From Tillus elongatus (taxonomy: Eukaryota; Arthropoda; Insecta; Coleoptera; Cleridae): DNA of 64,000 bases. Below are positions 26,259 through 37,719 of this stretch, in pieces. Position numbers and translations under genes: made by a program. Under the pieces are notes generated by a model that did not search any database, had not been told where the DNA came from, and worked only from the letters and a program-made list of their open reading frames with translations. The stretch spans positions 57,816,288 through 57,880,287 of the forward strand of contig OZ023270.1 in the NCBI GenBank assembly GCA_964006375.1. Reading direction: 5' to 3'. Numbering within the stretch: position 1 is the first letter of the stretch; the number at the start of each line of letters is the position of its first letter.

Positions 26259-27180
26259 AAATCTCCTCATTATCGATATTTGTTCTACAAAAATTCGCTA
26301 ATAGATGAATGTCAAACTAGCACTATATTATAACCACATGGCAGCCGTTTCGCCAAATTTAGCCTTTTCCCTTCTGTATCTGCTGAAGAAGTCACATTGT
26401 GGCCAAGCACCTGTGATGTAGTAACAATAATATAGTGTGAAACTTACATTCATCTGCCTAATTAATAATTAGGGACATAACTATCAAAATATAAAACATG
26501 TACAACAAACAGGCATATGCATATTAGCTAAGTTGTGGTATTTTGCTAGTTTTAGTTGACCAGTTGATCTAAACATATCAATTTGCATTAAGTCATTTAA
26601 AGACATAACAAGGTTTCGAAACGCAAGAACCCTCGTATTACTTGTAATTACTACATGTTGTTACATTTACTTATTTTAATGGATAAAAACTCAGTTTGCA
26701 TTAGCATTGTGTAAATGCTGAAGATTATAAAAGGTGGTAAAGCTACTATGTAGGTAGTATTATCCATTGTGCAATTGCCTCATGATTGCGCCTTGAGACT
26801 AACCGTGATTGTGAATATTATAACAATAAAGCAATAAACACATATTCTAGTTTCAGCCCCTCGGTTACACAAGAAGTGTAGTGCTAGACTGTTTTACTTA
26901 GAAAGGTGGAAACGTGATTCAGCTTTTGTGAGTATAAAACATCTTTGACATTTGATTCCAATTATAATAAGATAAAAAATTTTTTGAATATTTTGAGAAT
27001 GAATATAAATACATCAAAAAATATTTGACTTTTCTGAAGCTTCTGAAGTAACTTTTATTTTATAGTAGCTACGTTGCTTATTCGTGGTAACGAAAAAAAC
27101 GATATCCCTTTTACAGGTTTGCCAAACTACGTGAAAAAAACCGTTTCTAATGGAAATACACATAACATATAATTATTATG
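26255..27180. other. No recognised gene
   Basis: AT-rich, no long ORF, no repeat unit shared with the rest of the window that I can see. Confidence 0.5.
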
Positions 27181-27182
27181 AT

Positions 27183-27266
27183 CATACCAAATAAAGATGT
27201 AGAGACTTCTTCTCTGGGTTCCCTTTTGAAACTAGAGAAGAAGTCTCTACATCGGTATTTGGTATG
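27183..27266. repeat. 33-bp-arm hairpin
   Basis: Arms 27183-27215 and 27234-27266 pair with two mismatches and an 18-nt loop; the inner arm reads 'gtagagacttcttctct'. It could be a solo MITE-like fold-back or a hairpin RNA source. No flanking TIR element is apparent. Confidence 0.7.
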
Positions 27267-27586
27267 GAACGGTTTGGCCAAGTAAGGGTAATGTAATACG
27301 GTTACGCTTTTAGTTGCACTGTAATTGATTTAATTTTTTACATTTAAATACAAATACATTAAGGCAGTTTTTAATTTTATCCGTAATTCTAAATGAAGTT
27401 CATTAACTGGACCAATGTTCCTTTTGCTTTTTTTATAGTTTACTGATAAATTATATAGTAGTAACATAGTGCGGTATGCATATACTTTAATTTGTTAGCA
27501 CGGGATTATTAAAAATGTTTCCTACTTGTTTAGAAACAAATATTTTGTTATTATAAAAAATCATATGAGCGAAAGATGTGAAAAAA
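27267..27586. other. No recognised gene
   Basis: AT-rich sequence between the hairpin and the next R copy. Nothing recognised. Confidence 0.45.
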
Positions 27587-28008
27587 CTCTGGACGCAGCA
27601 AGTGCGTTATGGTAGTGAATTTTTATTAAATACTTCAAATTTGAATAACTCAGTTTTATATAAACTTAGAAAGCTTAGTTTTGGTATGTATGTCTTTCCT
27701 AGGGCAAGATATCCACCATCCATCATTAAAATAACTTTGTAATTTTTGTAGAATAAAATTTGTTCGAAAGAAAATTTAAAATTTGAATAACTCAATTTTG
27801 TATCAACTGAAAAAGTTTAGTGTTGGTTCCTAGTAAGGTCTCTCCCAAGGCAACATATATAGTAAATTTCATCAAAACAGCTTCGTTATTTTCGGAGTAA
27901 ATTTTTTTTTAAAGAAAAGTCATAATTTTCCCGGAAAAACCCGTCCGATTTTCCTGGATAACGAGATTATCCAAGCCGTTAATAAAAGAAAGTTGAGTTA
28001 TCAGACGG

Positions 28009-28096
<88 letters not shown>

Positions 28097-28240
28097 ATAT
28101 AAAAATTGAAACTGACCACGGATATGGGTTCTAGGGGTCCTAAATCGCGCTCATTTGAAATTTTATTTGCAAAGTGTCACCATCGATACCTCTCTATTAG
28201 TGAATTTTTTTAAATAAAAATTCACTAAAATTGCCAAACA
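27587..28240 (-). repeat. Family R copy with internal (TA)n, inverted
   Basis: Starts 'ctctggacgcagcaagtg' (R terminus) and runs through the long AT blocks to 'gagttatcagacgg'. Then come the TA array, 'acatataaaaattgaaactg', 'gggttctaggggtcc' and 'cgcgctcatttgaaa', and the other terminus at about 28190-28235 ('ctctctattagtgaattttt' pairing with 'aaaaattcacta'). About 650 bp with both ends visible. Confidence 0.82.
28013..28093. repeat. (TA)n array inside family R
   Basis: 81 bp of TA at the fixed internal position. Confidence 0.97.
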
Positions 28241-29126
28241 ATTCGAATAACTCGAAACCAATGAACGCTATTAATTATTTTTTTCACAAACATGAATTTT
28301 ACTTCGATGATAAATGTAAAAATGCAATAATATAAGGGGTTTTTGATTAAAAAATAAACAAAATTTTTATCACCGAGGCTTAATTTTCAAAACAATTTTA
28401 TAAGATGCAGCCCAAAACACCATACAATTAAAGTATGCAATTTCATTTTATATAATAACGGATATATTGAGCTCTACCGTGGAAACGTCTCACCTTGTAT
28501 ATATGTAAACAGATAAAAACTGAAAATAACACCAGATATGGTTTATAGTGGGCACAGTTCGCGCTCATTTGAAGAAATCTTTTTAAAAATCAAAAAAAGT
28601 CTACTCGGTAGCGAATGGTTTCTACGAAAATTCGCTAAAAATTATAGACTATTAAGCTATCAACTCTATAACTAAAACCACTGCAAAATCATCAGAGAAT
28701 GGGTCTCTTTGGAATAGATTTTCTGCAAATATTTTAGTAAAACGAAGAACAAAGATGGTTGAAGCTAAAACTTAGCGTTTTGTAAAACACACTCCTTGCA
28801 ATATTTTCCCCACATAACCCGCATTCGTTTATGGTTCTTTGTTTAAATGTTGACAACTTTTGACGTTTCAAGTCCAGACGTTGACGTTTTGAGAAGAAAA
28901 ACTATTAACTTTTTAAAGTAATTTTTCTGGTATTTCGTGACATTTTTGCGCCAATATATTTAATAGTTATCTGTAATATACAAAAGATTTTGTTATCCAA
29001 ATAAAATATTTTGGTTCTGTACGTTTCTCTGGTCATCAGTGTAACCCGAAAAAGTTCTTTTTAAATACCTAAATCTTTTTTCCTTTCAACTTAGATATGT
29101 AAATTTTGGTTTTAATACACACACAC

Positions 29127-29216
<90 letters not shown>

Positions 29217-29300
29217 CATAGAAAAAATAAAACTGACCCGGAATATGTGATCTAGGAATACACAGTACATTTCTTAATCACATATATTATTTTAGTATTT
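28241..29300. repeat. Family R, further degenerate copy
   Basis: Contains 'ggtttatagtgggcacag', 'ttcgcgctcatttgaaga', 'ggtttctacgaaaattcgc', 'agagaatgggtctctttgg', 'ttgacgtttcaagtcc' and 'ctggtcatcag', all shared with the copy at 34.5-35.1 kb. A TA array (29129-29215) closes it. Confidence 0.7.
29129..29215. repeat. (TA)n array
   Basis: 87 bp of TA preceded by a short (AC)n run. Confidence 0.97.
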
Positions 29301-29396
29301 TGACCTCCCTTGACCTAGAGTGAGACCAAATGTTTTTCCATTTAAATGCTTTTTTCTTTAAAGCTAGGGAACTAAGTTACGGTACATGATATACGC

Positions 29397-29399
<3 letters not shown>

Positions 29400-29424
<25 letters not shown>
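29400..29424. repeat. (TA)n array, short
   Basis: About 25 bp of TA in featureless sequence. Confidence 0.95.
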
Positions 29425-29427
<3 letters not shown>

Positions 29428-29503
29428 AACTTGCCTCTTGAATTTGGTTAAAATATCTCTGCTATTTTATTACTTTCCAAAAAAAACTATTTCCCCGGAA
29501 AAA

Positions 29504-29505
<2 letters not shown>

Positions 29506-29578
<73 letters not shown>
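29506..29578. repeat. (TA)n array
   Basis: 73 bp of TA. From 29578 to 29820 I see no gene. Confidence 0.97.
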
Positions 29579-29579
<1 letters not shown>

Positions 29580-29819
29580 GGTGTGTGTGATTTTAAAGCG
29601 CAACATCCCCTTATCTTGGAGCGCGTTGACCGAATCGAATGGTCTTTTTTATGTGGTAGTACTCGATGACCTTTCTTTAGCTGTATAAAAAAATTCCTTT
29701 TTCAGTGCCTACTCTGACTCTACGTCGGTCTCTTCAAAGAGGTCGAATTTTCGAGATTCCCTGTTAGGTAATTTTTTTTCGGCACTATGGATACCAGAAT
29801 CGCTTTTGGCATATTCAGT

Positions 29820-30116
29820 TTACTCTTGTACCAAATGTGAGTCCTCTACCTCATATAGGGTGTTAGGAAGGATATGGTTCTCATAGATGATTGAGGCTAG
29901 CCTTTTCTGAATTCGTTTTCCTGCTATTTTGCCGAAGACTGGGAGTAGGCTAATGGGCTTGTAGTTCTGGGGGAACAGCGGGTCTTTGCTGGGTTTTCGG
30001 GTATTGATAATGTCGGCAAGTCTGCACATGGATCGAAAATGTTGAAATCGCAACATGGCATTCATAATCGTAACTATGAGTACGACTGAGTTGCGGGGGA
30101 GATTTTTCAGGGTCAC
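29820..30116 (-). pseudogene. Jockey-like LINE RT fingers fragment
   Basis: 98 codons: 'LKNLPRNSVVLIVTIMNAML', 'RLADIINTRKPSKDP', 'FPQNYKPISLLPVFGKIAGK', 'RLASIIYENHILPN'. This is the N-terminal RT segment of Jockey-type LINEs, without any catalytic motif. It is cut at both sides and adjoins the integrase relic on the other strand. Confidence 0.82.
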
Positions 30117-30189
30117 GTTGGAGTTAATTTCACAATGCGAGTCTCCAATTAAAGAATCGCAAGCCCACTAGGGATATGTTGTGCCTCCA

Positions 30190-31330
30190 ATTCTTCCTAA
30201 AGATTTTAATGTTCGCGGGCAAATAGACTTAAAAGATTTCCAATCTGCTCCTGGTGGGAAGTAAAAATGGCTTCTCAACTATCAAGACCCCGCCAAAAAC
30301 TTTTTGCATCTTCGCGATTTACAAAGCAAACAGCTTCGGAGGTGGTTATAGAATTGCTGAAAATATTTTTGGGCTTTGGAGCGCCGCACATACTGCAAAG
30401 TGACAACGGCAGGGAATTTACTGCTTCGGTAATAGAAGAAATCGTCATCTATAGGCCGAACTGCAAAATTGTTCACGGAAAGCCACGTCACACTGAAAGC
30501 CTGGATAGCGTGAAAGAAGTAACCAAGATGTTGAGAAGCTGCTTTGTTCCTGGATGTCTGACAACACTTCCAAAATTGGTCCCTGGGCTGCTATTTTGTA
30601 CAGTGGAAGAAAAATTAGGCAAGGCATTGCATTATTGGTAGGACTCTGTACCGTTCATTATTTGGAGTTAGCTTGGATGAAACTTGGATTAAAATCAACA
30701 AACCGGCCAGACTCTGTAATTAAATAATTTCGAAGAGAAGATGAATTTGAAGATGTAATGAATTCTTCACATACAAATAGCACTGAATAGAACATACAAC
30801 TGGATAATACAAAATAAAGTGCAAATGAGATTGTAAGTGATACTTTCGTGTATTGTTTCGCATGCAGTGACAAAATCACAGAACGGTATGTGGTCACTTG
30901 TAAGATATGTAAAGCTATAGTGCATTTAAATTGTATATTTTTAAGCTCAGGACCACCTTCAAAATCATTTGTATTGTATTTTGAACAATGACATGACTGC
31001 GGCTGGTTGCGATTCGCACATTTCTCTTCAAAACCAGTAATAAGGTTTTGTTCTCTTTGTACATATGAGAATAAACTTGAAAATGAAGGACACATATCTT
31101 ACTCTGGTCAACAAACAATAACAGAAAAGATGATTAAGGCATCCAACAAAAAATTTAAGTGAACTGAAGTCGGATTATGTTTATTTAGCTGTTACTAGGG
31201 TAGATCGAGGACCCTTCGATTCTACTAATCAAATTGAAAAAGTGATGAACCTGAAAGATGGTCTCTAAGAATTAGATACTTCTAAAGGAATTCTCAAAAC
31301 TTGGTTTTCCAGAAATAATATACCAGAATC
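30190..31330 (+). pseudogene. KRBA2-like integrase-domain gene, broken
   Basis: Resembles the integrase-bearing proteins often annotated as KRAB-A domain-containing protein 2-like in arthropods (retroviral-type integrase core, rve). Visible order: 'KDFNVRGQIDLKDFQSAPGG'; after a frame change 'ELLKIFLGFGAPHILQSDNG' and 'REFTASVIEEI', which hold the second catalytic Asp and a conserved DNG.EF; then 'CKIVHGKPRH'. A Cys-rich zinc-binding stretch, 'YCFACSDKITERYVV', 'CKICKAIVHLNC', follows near 30850-30940, and the C-terminal 'VDRGPFDSTNQ', 'GILKTWFSRNNIPES' near 31205-31330. Many stops. No LTR or TIR found, so its mobility mode is unknown. Confidence 0.75.
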
Positions 31331-31339
31331 CTTAGTCGG

Positions 31340-33330
31340 TTTTTATTTATATTTATTTATTTAAATTACAACAGCATCCTACAGACAAACTTCAATTACT
31401 GGATGCTAGAATGCACATAATATTATGACAGAAATTAACAATTCTAAATGTAGTCAGCAGAACTAAGAATGAAAGAACAATTTAGCGTTGCTTGACCTCA
31501 GCAGCCGTGCAGTGAACAATGTCAATACTACCACTCAGCTGATGATATAAACTACACATTGTACACAGTGGTGAGGACTGTACCACATTGAGCGTTGCAG
31601 TGGGTAAGTAGAAAGTTAAAGTATTTCTGGCATTAAACGTCGGTACTAGAAAGTTTAACCCACCCAGGTTATCAGAGCAGTCAATCTCATTCGAAATTAT
31701 TTTATATAAAAACATAATGAAAGTGTAATTGCGTCTCTGTTGCAAGCTATTGGCAAAAAATCTTGAGAGTAGGCACGAATGAGAAACATGTTGTGCAGGG
31801 TAGATGCCATCCTCCTTAAATACAAGAAATTTTAGGAATCGCCTCTGTACTCGCTCCAAACAATCAATGTACACAAAATAGTTTGGGCACCATATGACAC
31901 AAGCCTATTCTAGGTTTCGACCGGACAAATGCATTAAATATAATTACCATGGTTTTGATTGACACAAAGTCTTTTGAAGTTCTTATAACAAATCCTAACA
32001 TTCTATAAGCATCCGATGTTATACTCAAAACATGTGGAGCAAACGACAATTTGGTATCAAAAGTAATCCCCAGATCAGTAATCAGCTCCTTTTTTAGTAG
32101 ATACGAACTATGAATCCTATAACCAAACCGCACTGGAAGTTTCCTCAAAGTGAACGTCATGACACAGCACTTGTGAACATTCAGTGATAGCCGGTTTTCA
32201 TAACTCCACTTTACCACAGCATCAAGAGCTGCTTGAATTCTATGATAATCAGACAAGTTATTCACTTACAAAAAATCTTAAGGTCGTCAGCATACAGCAA
32301 ATAATTGACATCAGTGACCACCACCACATCATTTATGAAGATATTAAATAATAAAGGACCCAAAATAGATCCTTGAGGGACTCCAGATGTAGTCATGAAC
32401 TCTGACGATGTAAAACCTCCCACCACAACATACTGACTCTTTTTACTCATGTATGATCTAAACAGTTCTATCAAATGATCAGAGAAACCAAAAGATTTAA
32501 GCTTATGCAATAGGATGCCATGGTCAAGCCGGTCGAAAGCTTTGGAAATATCCGTGTATATGACATCCACCTGAGATCTATGCTGAAAACATGGCGAAAC
32601 GTATTGGGTGAAAGAAAATAAATTTGTTACAGTAGATCGACCAGGTATGAAACCGTGTTGGGCAGGATCGATCATCGCCTTTACGTGATATACATTAGAG
32701 GATGCAGTACCGATTCAAAAAGTTTACCAAAGTTATTCGATATAATGACCTGCCTGTATTCAAGAACACTTGTCCTACTACCACTCTTACCGATAGGACA
32801 CGACTTAGATCTCTTCCAAAGAGACGGGTATTTGGCTTGTTGAATGCATCTATTAAAGATTAAAGTAAGAGGGTAGGCAAAAACAGAAGCACAGTCTCGC
32901 AAAATAAAGGAGGGGATATCATCTGGGCCCGCAGTCAAGGCAGGTTTGAATCCTCTCAGAGCAGTAAGTACATTATCCTCTGAAACAGAGGTAATATTCA
33001 AAGTATTATTTGAAATGACTGGGGAATAAGGCATGTTGTCAGCTGAGGAGCTAGGTAAATAGGTCTTCTTGAAAACTCTGGCAAATGCTTAGCAATGGAT
33101 TTTGCACCTCTAAATTCACTTGTGCCGTTATACATAATTGTTAGAGCCTTTCTTAGAATTAATATAATTCCAAAACTTCCGAGGTTCATTTGAAATGCCA
33201 GACTCACACTGGGAAACATACTCTTTAAACCGTGTTCCAATATCAGTCTTGACTGAAGCTCTCACCCTACTGAATTTCACATAGATATTTTGTTCGCCAT
33301 GACGCTTAAACTGCCTCCAGAGACGATATT
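31340..33330 (-). pseudogene. LINE D (Jockey-like) RT, 5'-truncated and frameshifted
   Basis: Minus-strand RT in four overlapping frames. 33034-32681: 'VLTALRGFKPALTAGPDDIP', 'RDCASVFAYPL'. 32675-32262: 'QHGFIPGRSTVTNLFSF', 'VIYTDISKAFDRLDHGILLH', 'SGVPQGSILGPLLFNIFIND', 'NYLLYADDLKIF', so both catalytic Asp motifs are intact. 32265-31864: 'SYENRLSLNVHKC', 'ELITDLGITFDTKLSFAPHV'. 31874-31482: 'LERVQRRFLKFL' and the C-terminus. The (TTTA)-like run at about 31343-31365 is the reverse of its 3' tail. No endonuclease is present. Confidence 0.88.
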
Positions 33331-33346
33331 TTGAAGATGAAGTTCC

Positions 33347-33587
33347 TGATTTTTAAAGCAAGCACATTTCTTTGTATTGCACTGTTTGCTAGTAGCTTTA
33401 CAAGAACATTTCTGAAACCCCTGACCCCGAATCGTTAATGATATGCAACTGCCTCTCTTGCGGTTAGTAGTTTAACCGTAAGAGAGGCAGTTGCATATCA
33501 TTAACGATTCGAGGTCAGGAGAAATGTTCTTGTAAAGCTACTAGCAACAGTGCAATAGAAAGAAATGTGCGTGCTTTAAAAATCACA
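33347..33587. repeat. Large inverted repeat (about 115-bp arms, 6-nt loop)
   Basis: Arms about 33347-33466 and 33473-33587 are reverse complements apart from a 6-base gap and a few substitutions; the tip is CGGTTA-gtagtt-TAACCG. Both arms contain 'agctttacaagaacatttct' or its inverse. The right arm overlaps a Cys-rich coding remnant, so a protein-coding relic has been inverted-duplicated. It sits directly 5' of LINE D. Confidence 0.88.
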
Positions 33588-33637
33588 ATGTATGCTCTTC
33601 CAAATGTTATGGAAGTTCGACATGCAATTATAAGTAA
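33512..33637 (+). pseudogene. Cys-rich (CXC/tesmin-like) C-terminal remnant
   Basis: With one frame change it reads 'EKCSCKATSNSA' then 'RKKCACFKNHNVCSSKCYG' then 'SSTCNYK' and a stop. The C-x-C...C-x-C...C-x3-C...C spacing resembles CXC-type zinc-binding tails found at the ends of several transposon-encoded proteins. It is too short to name the parent. The left arm of the inverted repeat carries the antisense of the same stretch. Confidence 0.4.
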
Positions 33638-33639
33638 AC

Positions 33640-34510
33640 GTAGTACTTATAACAACGTTGTATTTATATTTTCCAAAAAAATTTATTATATTTTATATCA
33701 ATGTGTAATGTTTTGTGATGTGTTTATTTAGATAGACTTAATAAAGGAATTTATTGTTTATTGTCATTGGTCCCATATTTTGACTACACAGCTGTTGGCA
33801 AATTGTAAAATGCCTGAAAATAATCAGCCAGAACGAGACATACGTACTTGTGCTCACATTTTGCCTGCATATAGTCATAACGAAAATTTCTTTGTTCGCT
33901 CGCGTTTTACCGGCATTTTGTAAAATCACTAAGCATTGTATAAAAAGCTTAATTTTGAGTTTTTTGAAGTTTTGCATTCCCGATCAGTTTTAAGCGATTT
34001 TTTTACGAAAACTCGCTATGACACACAACAATACATTCTTGTCCAGCTTGCTATAATTCGTTTACCCCTTATGTTTTTCTAATTTATATCTTATTATAAA
34101 TTATGTTAATATCAGAAACACACTCTACTGCTTACGCAAATGGCTTAAACTTCACAAAACACGACATTTTAATTAAGTACACCTTATTAGTTGTTCTATT
34201 TAATAGTTGTTGATCACATTGAAAGACCTTTGTTAACAAGGCTTACAAGCATTCTATTTGTATGATAATAATAGTCTAAGTAATAATATTTTAAATGTCT
34301 TTATAAGTTTAACATTTATTGTTATGTATGTCTTTTTTTTGAAAACGTAGAAGAAATGTGTAGGTTAAAATTTTAAACATCCCTTTATTTCCGTTGCTTT
34401 TGGGAAAAGCGTGACCTAGTCAACTTATAATACATAGCTAGTTGTTGTAGTTTTTGATGACGACTTATGGGCTACCTGTAATTGTCGAACTAATTTTTAT
34501 AAGATGCATG
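33640..34510. other. No recognised gene
   Basis: AT-rich. A 79-codon minus frame (33977-33738) has no recognisable motif. Nothing else supported. Confidence 0.5.
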
Positions 34511-35338
34511 TATCTTGTAGAATAACAGTAATATTGAGCTTTACCGTAGAAATGCGTCACTCTGTATATATTTAAACATAAACAACTGAAACTAGCTCCG
34601 AGTATGGTTCCTAGCGGACCTAGTTCGCGTTCATTTGAAAAAATCTTTTAAAATTCAAAAGTCGCGGTTTCCTCAAGAGCGAATTGGTTCTACGAAAATT
34701 TGCTAAAAGTTATACAAAATTAAAATATAAACTCTATAACTAAAACTACTGCTAAAGGATCAGAGAACGGGTCTATCTGAAATGAATTTTCTGAAAACAT
34801 TTTAGTAAAGTGAAGGATAATGGCGGCTGAAGCTGAAACTTAAGGACTTTTGTCTAAAAGTTGACAATTTATTTTGACGTTTCAAATCGCGACTTTTGAA
34901 ATTTTTAGATGAAAAGTTATCAAATTTCGAAAGTATTTTTCTGGTATTTCTTGACCTTTTTAGGCCCAAAAAACTTAGCCCTTGTCTGCAACATACATAG
35001 ATTTGGTTATCCACACAAAATATTTTGCTTTTGTGCGTTAATCTGGTCATCAGTGGCACCCAATTTTGTTCTTTAAATCTCTAAAAGTTTTTTGTTTTAA
35101 CCTATAGATCTAAATTTTGATACCCAGTTTTTTTTAAGACGTAAACTCGCGTACCAAATTTAATTGCCCTAACTTTGTTATTTCCGGAAATATAACAAAT
35201 TTCCCAAAGACAAAACAAAATTTTCCGCGAAAATTTGGCTGATTTTCCTGGCTAACCAACCTACCCAAGCCATTTACAAAGGGAAGGTACCCGCAAAATT
35301 TCATCGAAATCGGCCCATTTTCTTTTGATATCGGTGTG

Positions 35339-35430
<92 letters not shown>

Positions 35431-35555
35431 AAATGGCACTGGCTATGTGTTCTAGGGGGCCTAGTTCGCGCTCATTTGAATTTTTTTCTAAAATCAAAAG
35501 TCGTTATGTCCTCATTGGTGAATTTTAAAAGAAAATTCACTAATATTGTAAAGCT
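34511..35555. repeat. Family R copy with (TA)n
   Basis: Long copy: 'ggttcctagcggacctag', 'ttcgcgttcatttgaaa', 'ggttctacgaaaatttgc', 'gacgtttcaaatcgcgac', 'aggtacccgcaaaatttcat', the TA array, 'gtgttctagggggcctag', 'ttcgcgctcatttgaat' and the terminus 'gtgaattttaaaagaaaatt'. The phrase 'ttcgcg.tcatttgaa' occurs at both ends, so two units may be fused. Confidence 0.75.
35343..35428. repeat. (TA)n array inside family R
   Basis: 86 bp of TA. The ORF across it only decodes the repeat and its flank. Confidence 0.97.
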
Positions 35556-35784
35556 GTATATAAAGTAAAGCACAATTATTTTAGAAGTGAACAGCTTGAA
35601 ACTTGATTTGAATTCACGGAAGAAAACAAGACAAAACTTTATATAAACTCAAATTACAATAATTCTAGAAGTGAACAGCTTGAAAATCAATTGAACTTAC
35701 AAAAAACTCAGCATAACATTTTATATAAACTTCGAACACATAAATTCTAGAAGTAAACAGCTTGAAACCTCATTTAAATTTAAA

Positions 35785-36100
35785 AAACTCTGGGCGCAGC
35801 AAGTGCGTTATGGAAGTGAATTTTCATAAAAATGTTTTTAATTACAAATATATCGCTCTAATGCGAGCAGGCATCAATTTGGTTACCGGTATAGCCTATA
35901 TAGTAGGAACAATGTACCATATATTATCAAAATAATTATTTGAAAATGTACAAAAATTTTCCGAAAATAAACTTTAAATGTTTCTGAGAAAACTGGTCTC
36001 CTAACCAACAAAACTTACGTTAATAGCAAATTGAGTTATTGAAATTTGCAGCATTTAATGAAAATTTGCTACCAAAACGCATTTGCTGCGTGTAGATTTT
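35785..36100. repeat. Family R, terminus-to-terminus short copy
   Basis: Begins 'ctctgggcgcagcaagtgcg' and ends with the inverted variant 'ccaaaacgcatttgctgcg', with the 'gcaggcatcaatttgg' and 'ggttaccggtatagcc' block between. It is about 315 bp with the same terminus inverted at both ends, like a small TIR element. Confidence 0.72.
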
Positions 36101-36755
36101 TTCTTACAAACATGCATCATATTTCGATAAAAAATGCTAAAATGCAGTAACGAATTTGTTCTACGAAAATTAGCTAAAAATTATAGACCGTTAAACCATA
36201 AACTTCACTAAACCTACAGCGAAAGCATCAACTTAACTAAACCGACAGCCAAAGCGTCAGAGAAAGGGTCTATTTGAAATGAATTTTCTGTAAATATTTT
36301 AGTAAAATGACGGTTGAATCTGAAACTTAAGGGTTCGCAGAACACTCTTCTTGCAACATTTTCTATTCACAATATGTATTTCTTTTACGTTCTTTGCCTA
36401 AACACTGCCAATTTTGACGTTTAAAAGCGCGACTTTTGACGTTTTGAGGAAAATCCAAATTTATTTCTCTTTATATGCCTGTAACTTTTCCTTCAACGTA
36501 TAGAGCTAAATTTTGGTGAGTAACTTACTTATAATGATATAAATCCTCGTACCAAATTTGGTTGACCTTACTTTGTTAATTACGGAGATATAAATTTTTT
36601 TCGAAAGGAAACACAAAATTTTCCGCGAAAACCACGGCGGATTTACCTGGGTAACAAAATTGTCCAAGCCACTTGCGAGGGGAAGGTAATCACCAAGTTA
36701 TATCAAAATCGGTGCATTATTTTTTTAGTTATAGATGTGATACGTAAATAAATAA

Positions 36756-36829
<74 letters not shown>

Positions 36830-36965
36830 CATATAAAGTCTGAAACCGACTTCGGATTTGGGTTCCAGGGGCCCTAAGTAGCGCCCATTTGAAGAATTTT
36901 TTTTAAAGTCAAAAGTCGGGATCTCCTCATTATTGATTTTTTTTAAAGAAAATTCACTAAAAAGC
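36101..36965. repeat. Family R copy with (TA)n
   Basis: Holds 'gtctatttgaaatgaatttt', 'gcgacttttgacgttttgag', 'gtaaataaataaataaa', the TA array, 'gggttccaggggccctaa', 'gcgcccatttgaag' and the terminus 'gaaaattcactaaaaa'. Confidence 0.75.
36761..36828. repeat. (TA)n array inside family R
   Basis: 68 bp of TA following a short TAAA run. Confidence 0.97.
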
Positions 36966-37024
36966 ATGGAAATTCGTACAAACTTAAGTGGGAATGCTGG
37001 ATTCTAACATTATCCCTATTTGCA

Positions 37025-37062
37025 GAATATTGGACTGAAATTTTTATTTCAGTTCAATATTC
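37025..37062. repeat. 17-bp hairpin at the 3' end of the DUF7869-type gene
   Basis: GAATATTGGACTGAAAT pairs with ATTTCAGTTCAATATTC (one G-T pair), with a short T-rich loop. It lies at the end of the minus-strand gene. It could be a 3' processing or terminal structure of the element, or chance. Confidence 0.55.
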
Positions 37063-37719
37063 TATTCTCCCAGTTCACACACAGAATCTTGTTTTTCTTG
37101 TTCCTCGTCTTTTCCAGAGACACCATCGAATATATGCTTATAGAAAGCCAAATTTAATTTAGGGTTGACTCGCCAATCACTTCCATAGTATTTGTTTAGC
37201 AAAAATTGTAAGTTTCTTTCTGGTCTGGTCGGATGTTTGATTTTTCTCTCTTTGTAATTCGTTTGGAGTAGGGAACTCATTCCTGTAGAAGGCTTCACAT
37301 TGAACAACGATGTTTTCTTTTCTTGTTCATTCCACGTAAATTCTTTAACAATACTTAAATTGTAAATTAGAGCTACCTGGTTGACTGCCCCTTTTGCTGC
37401 TTTCCAGTCCAAATTATCACGCTTACTTCCTGGGTGTTTAAATGCTAAAAACTTTGAAGATATTTTCGTATATTCTTCTGGGGTCAGAACAACCTCTTTT
37501 ATTTTTATTTCCTTTTCTATTAGCCCAATCACCCTGTCGGGGAATATAACTTTGTTCTGTTACAGGGAAAATAATTTCAACGGTTTTAATATTTTGATGA
37601 GCAGTCGCAAACCATTACCACTAGTGTGCAGTTTTTATTCTAACACACCCACCCACCAGTAGGAGTCGAACAACTTGAAACGCTTTTAACTTTTTATGGC
37701 TTAGAATATCATACACATA

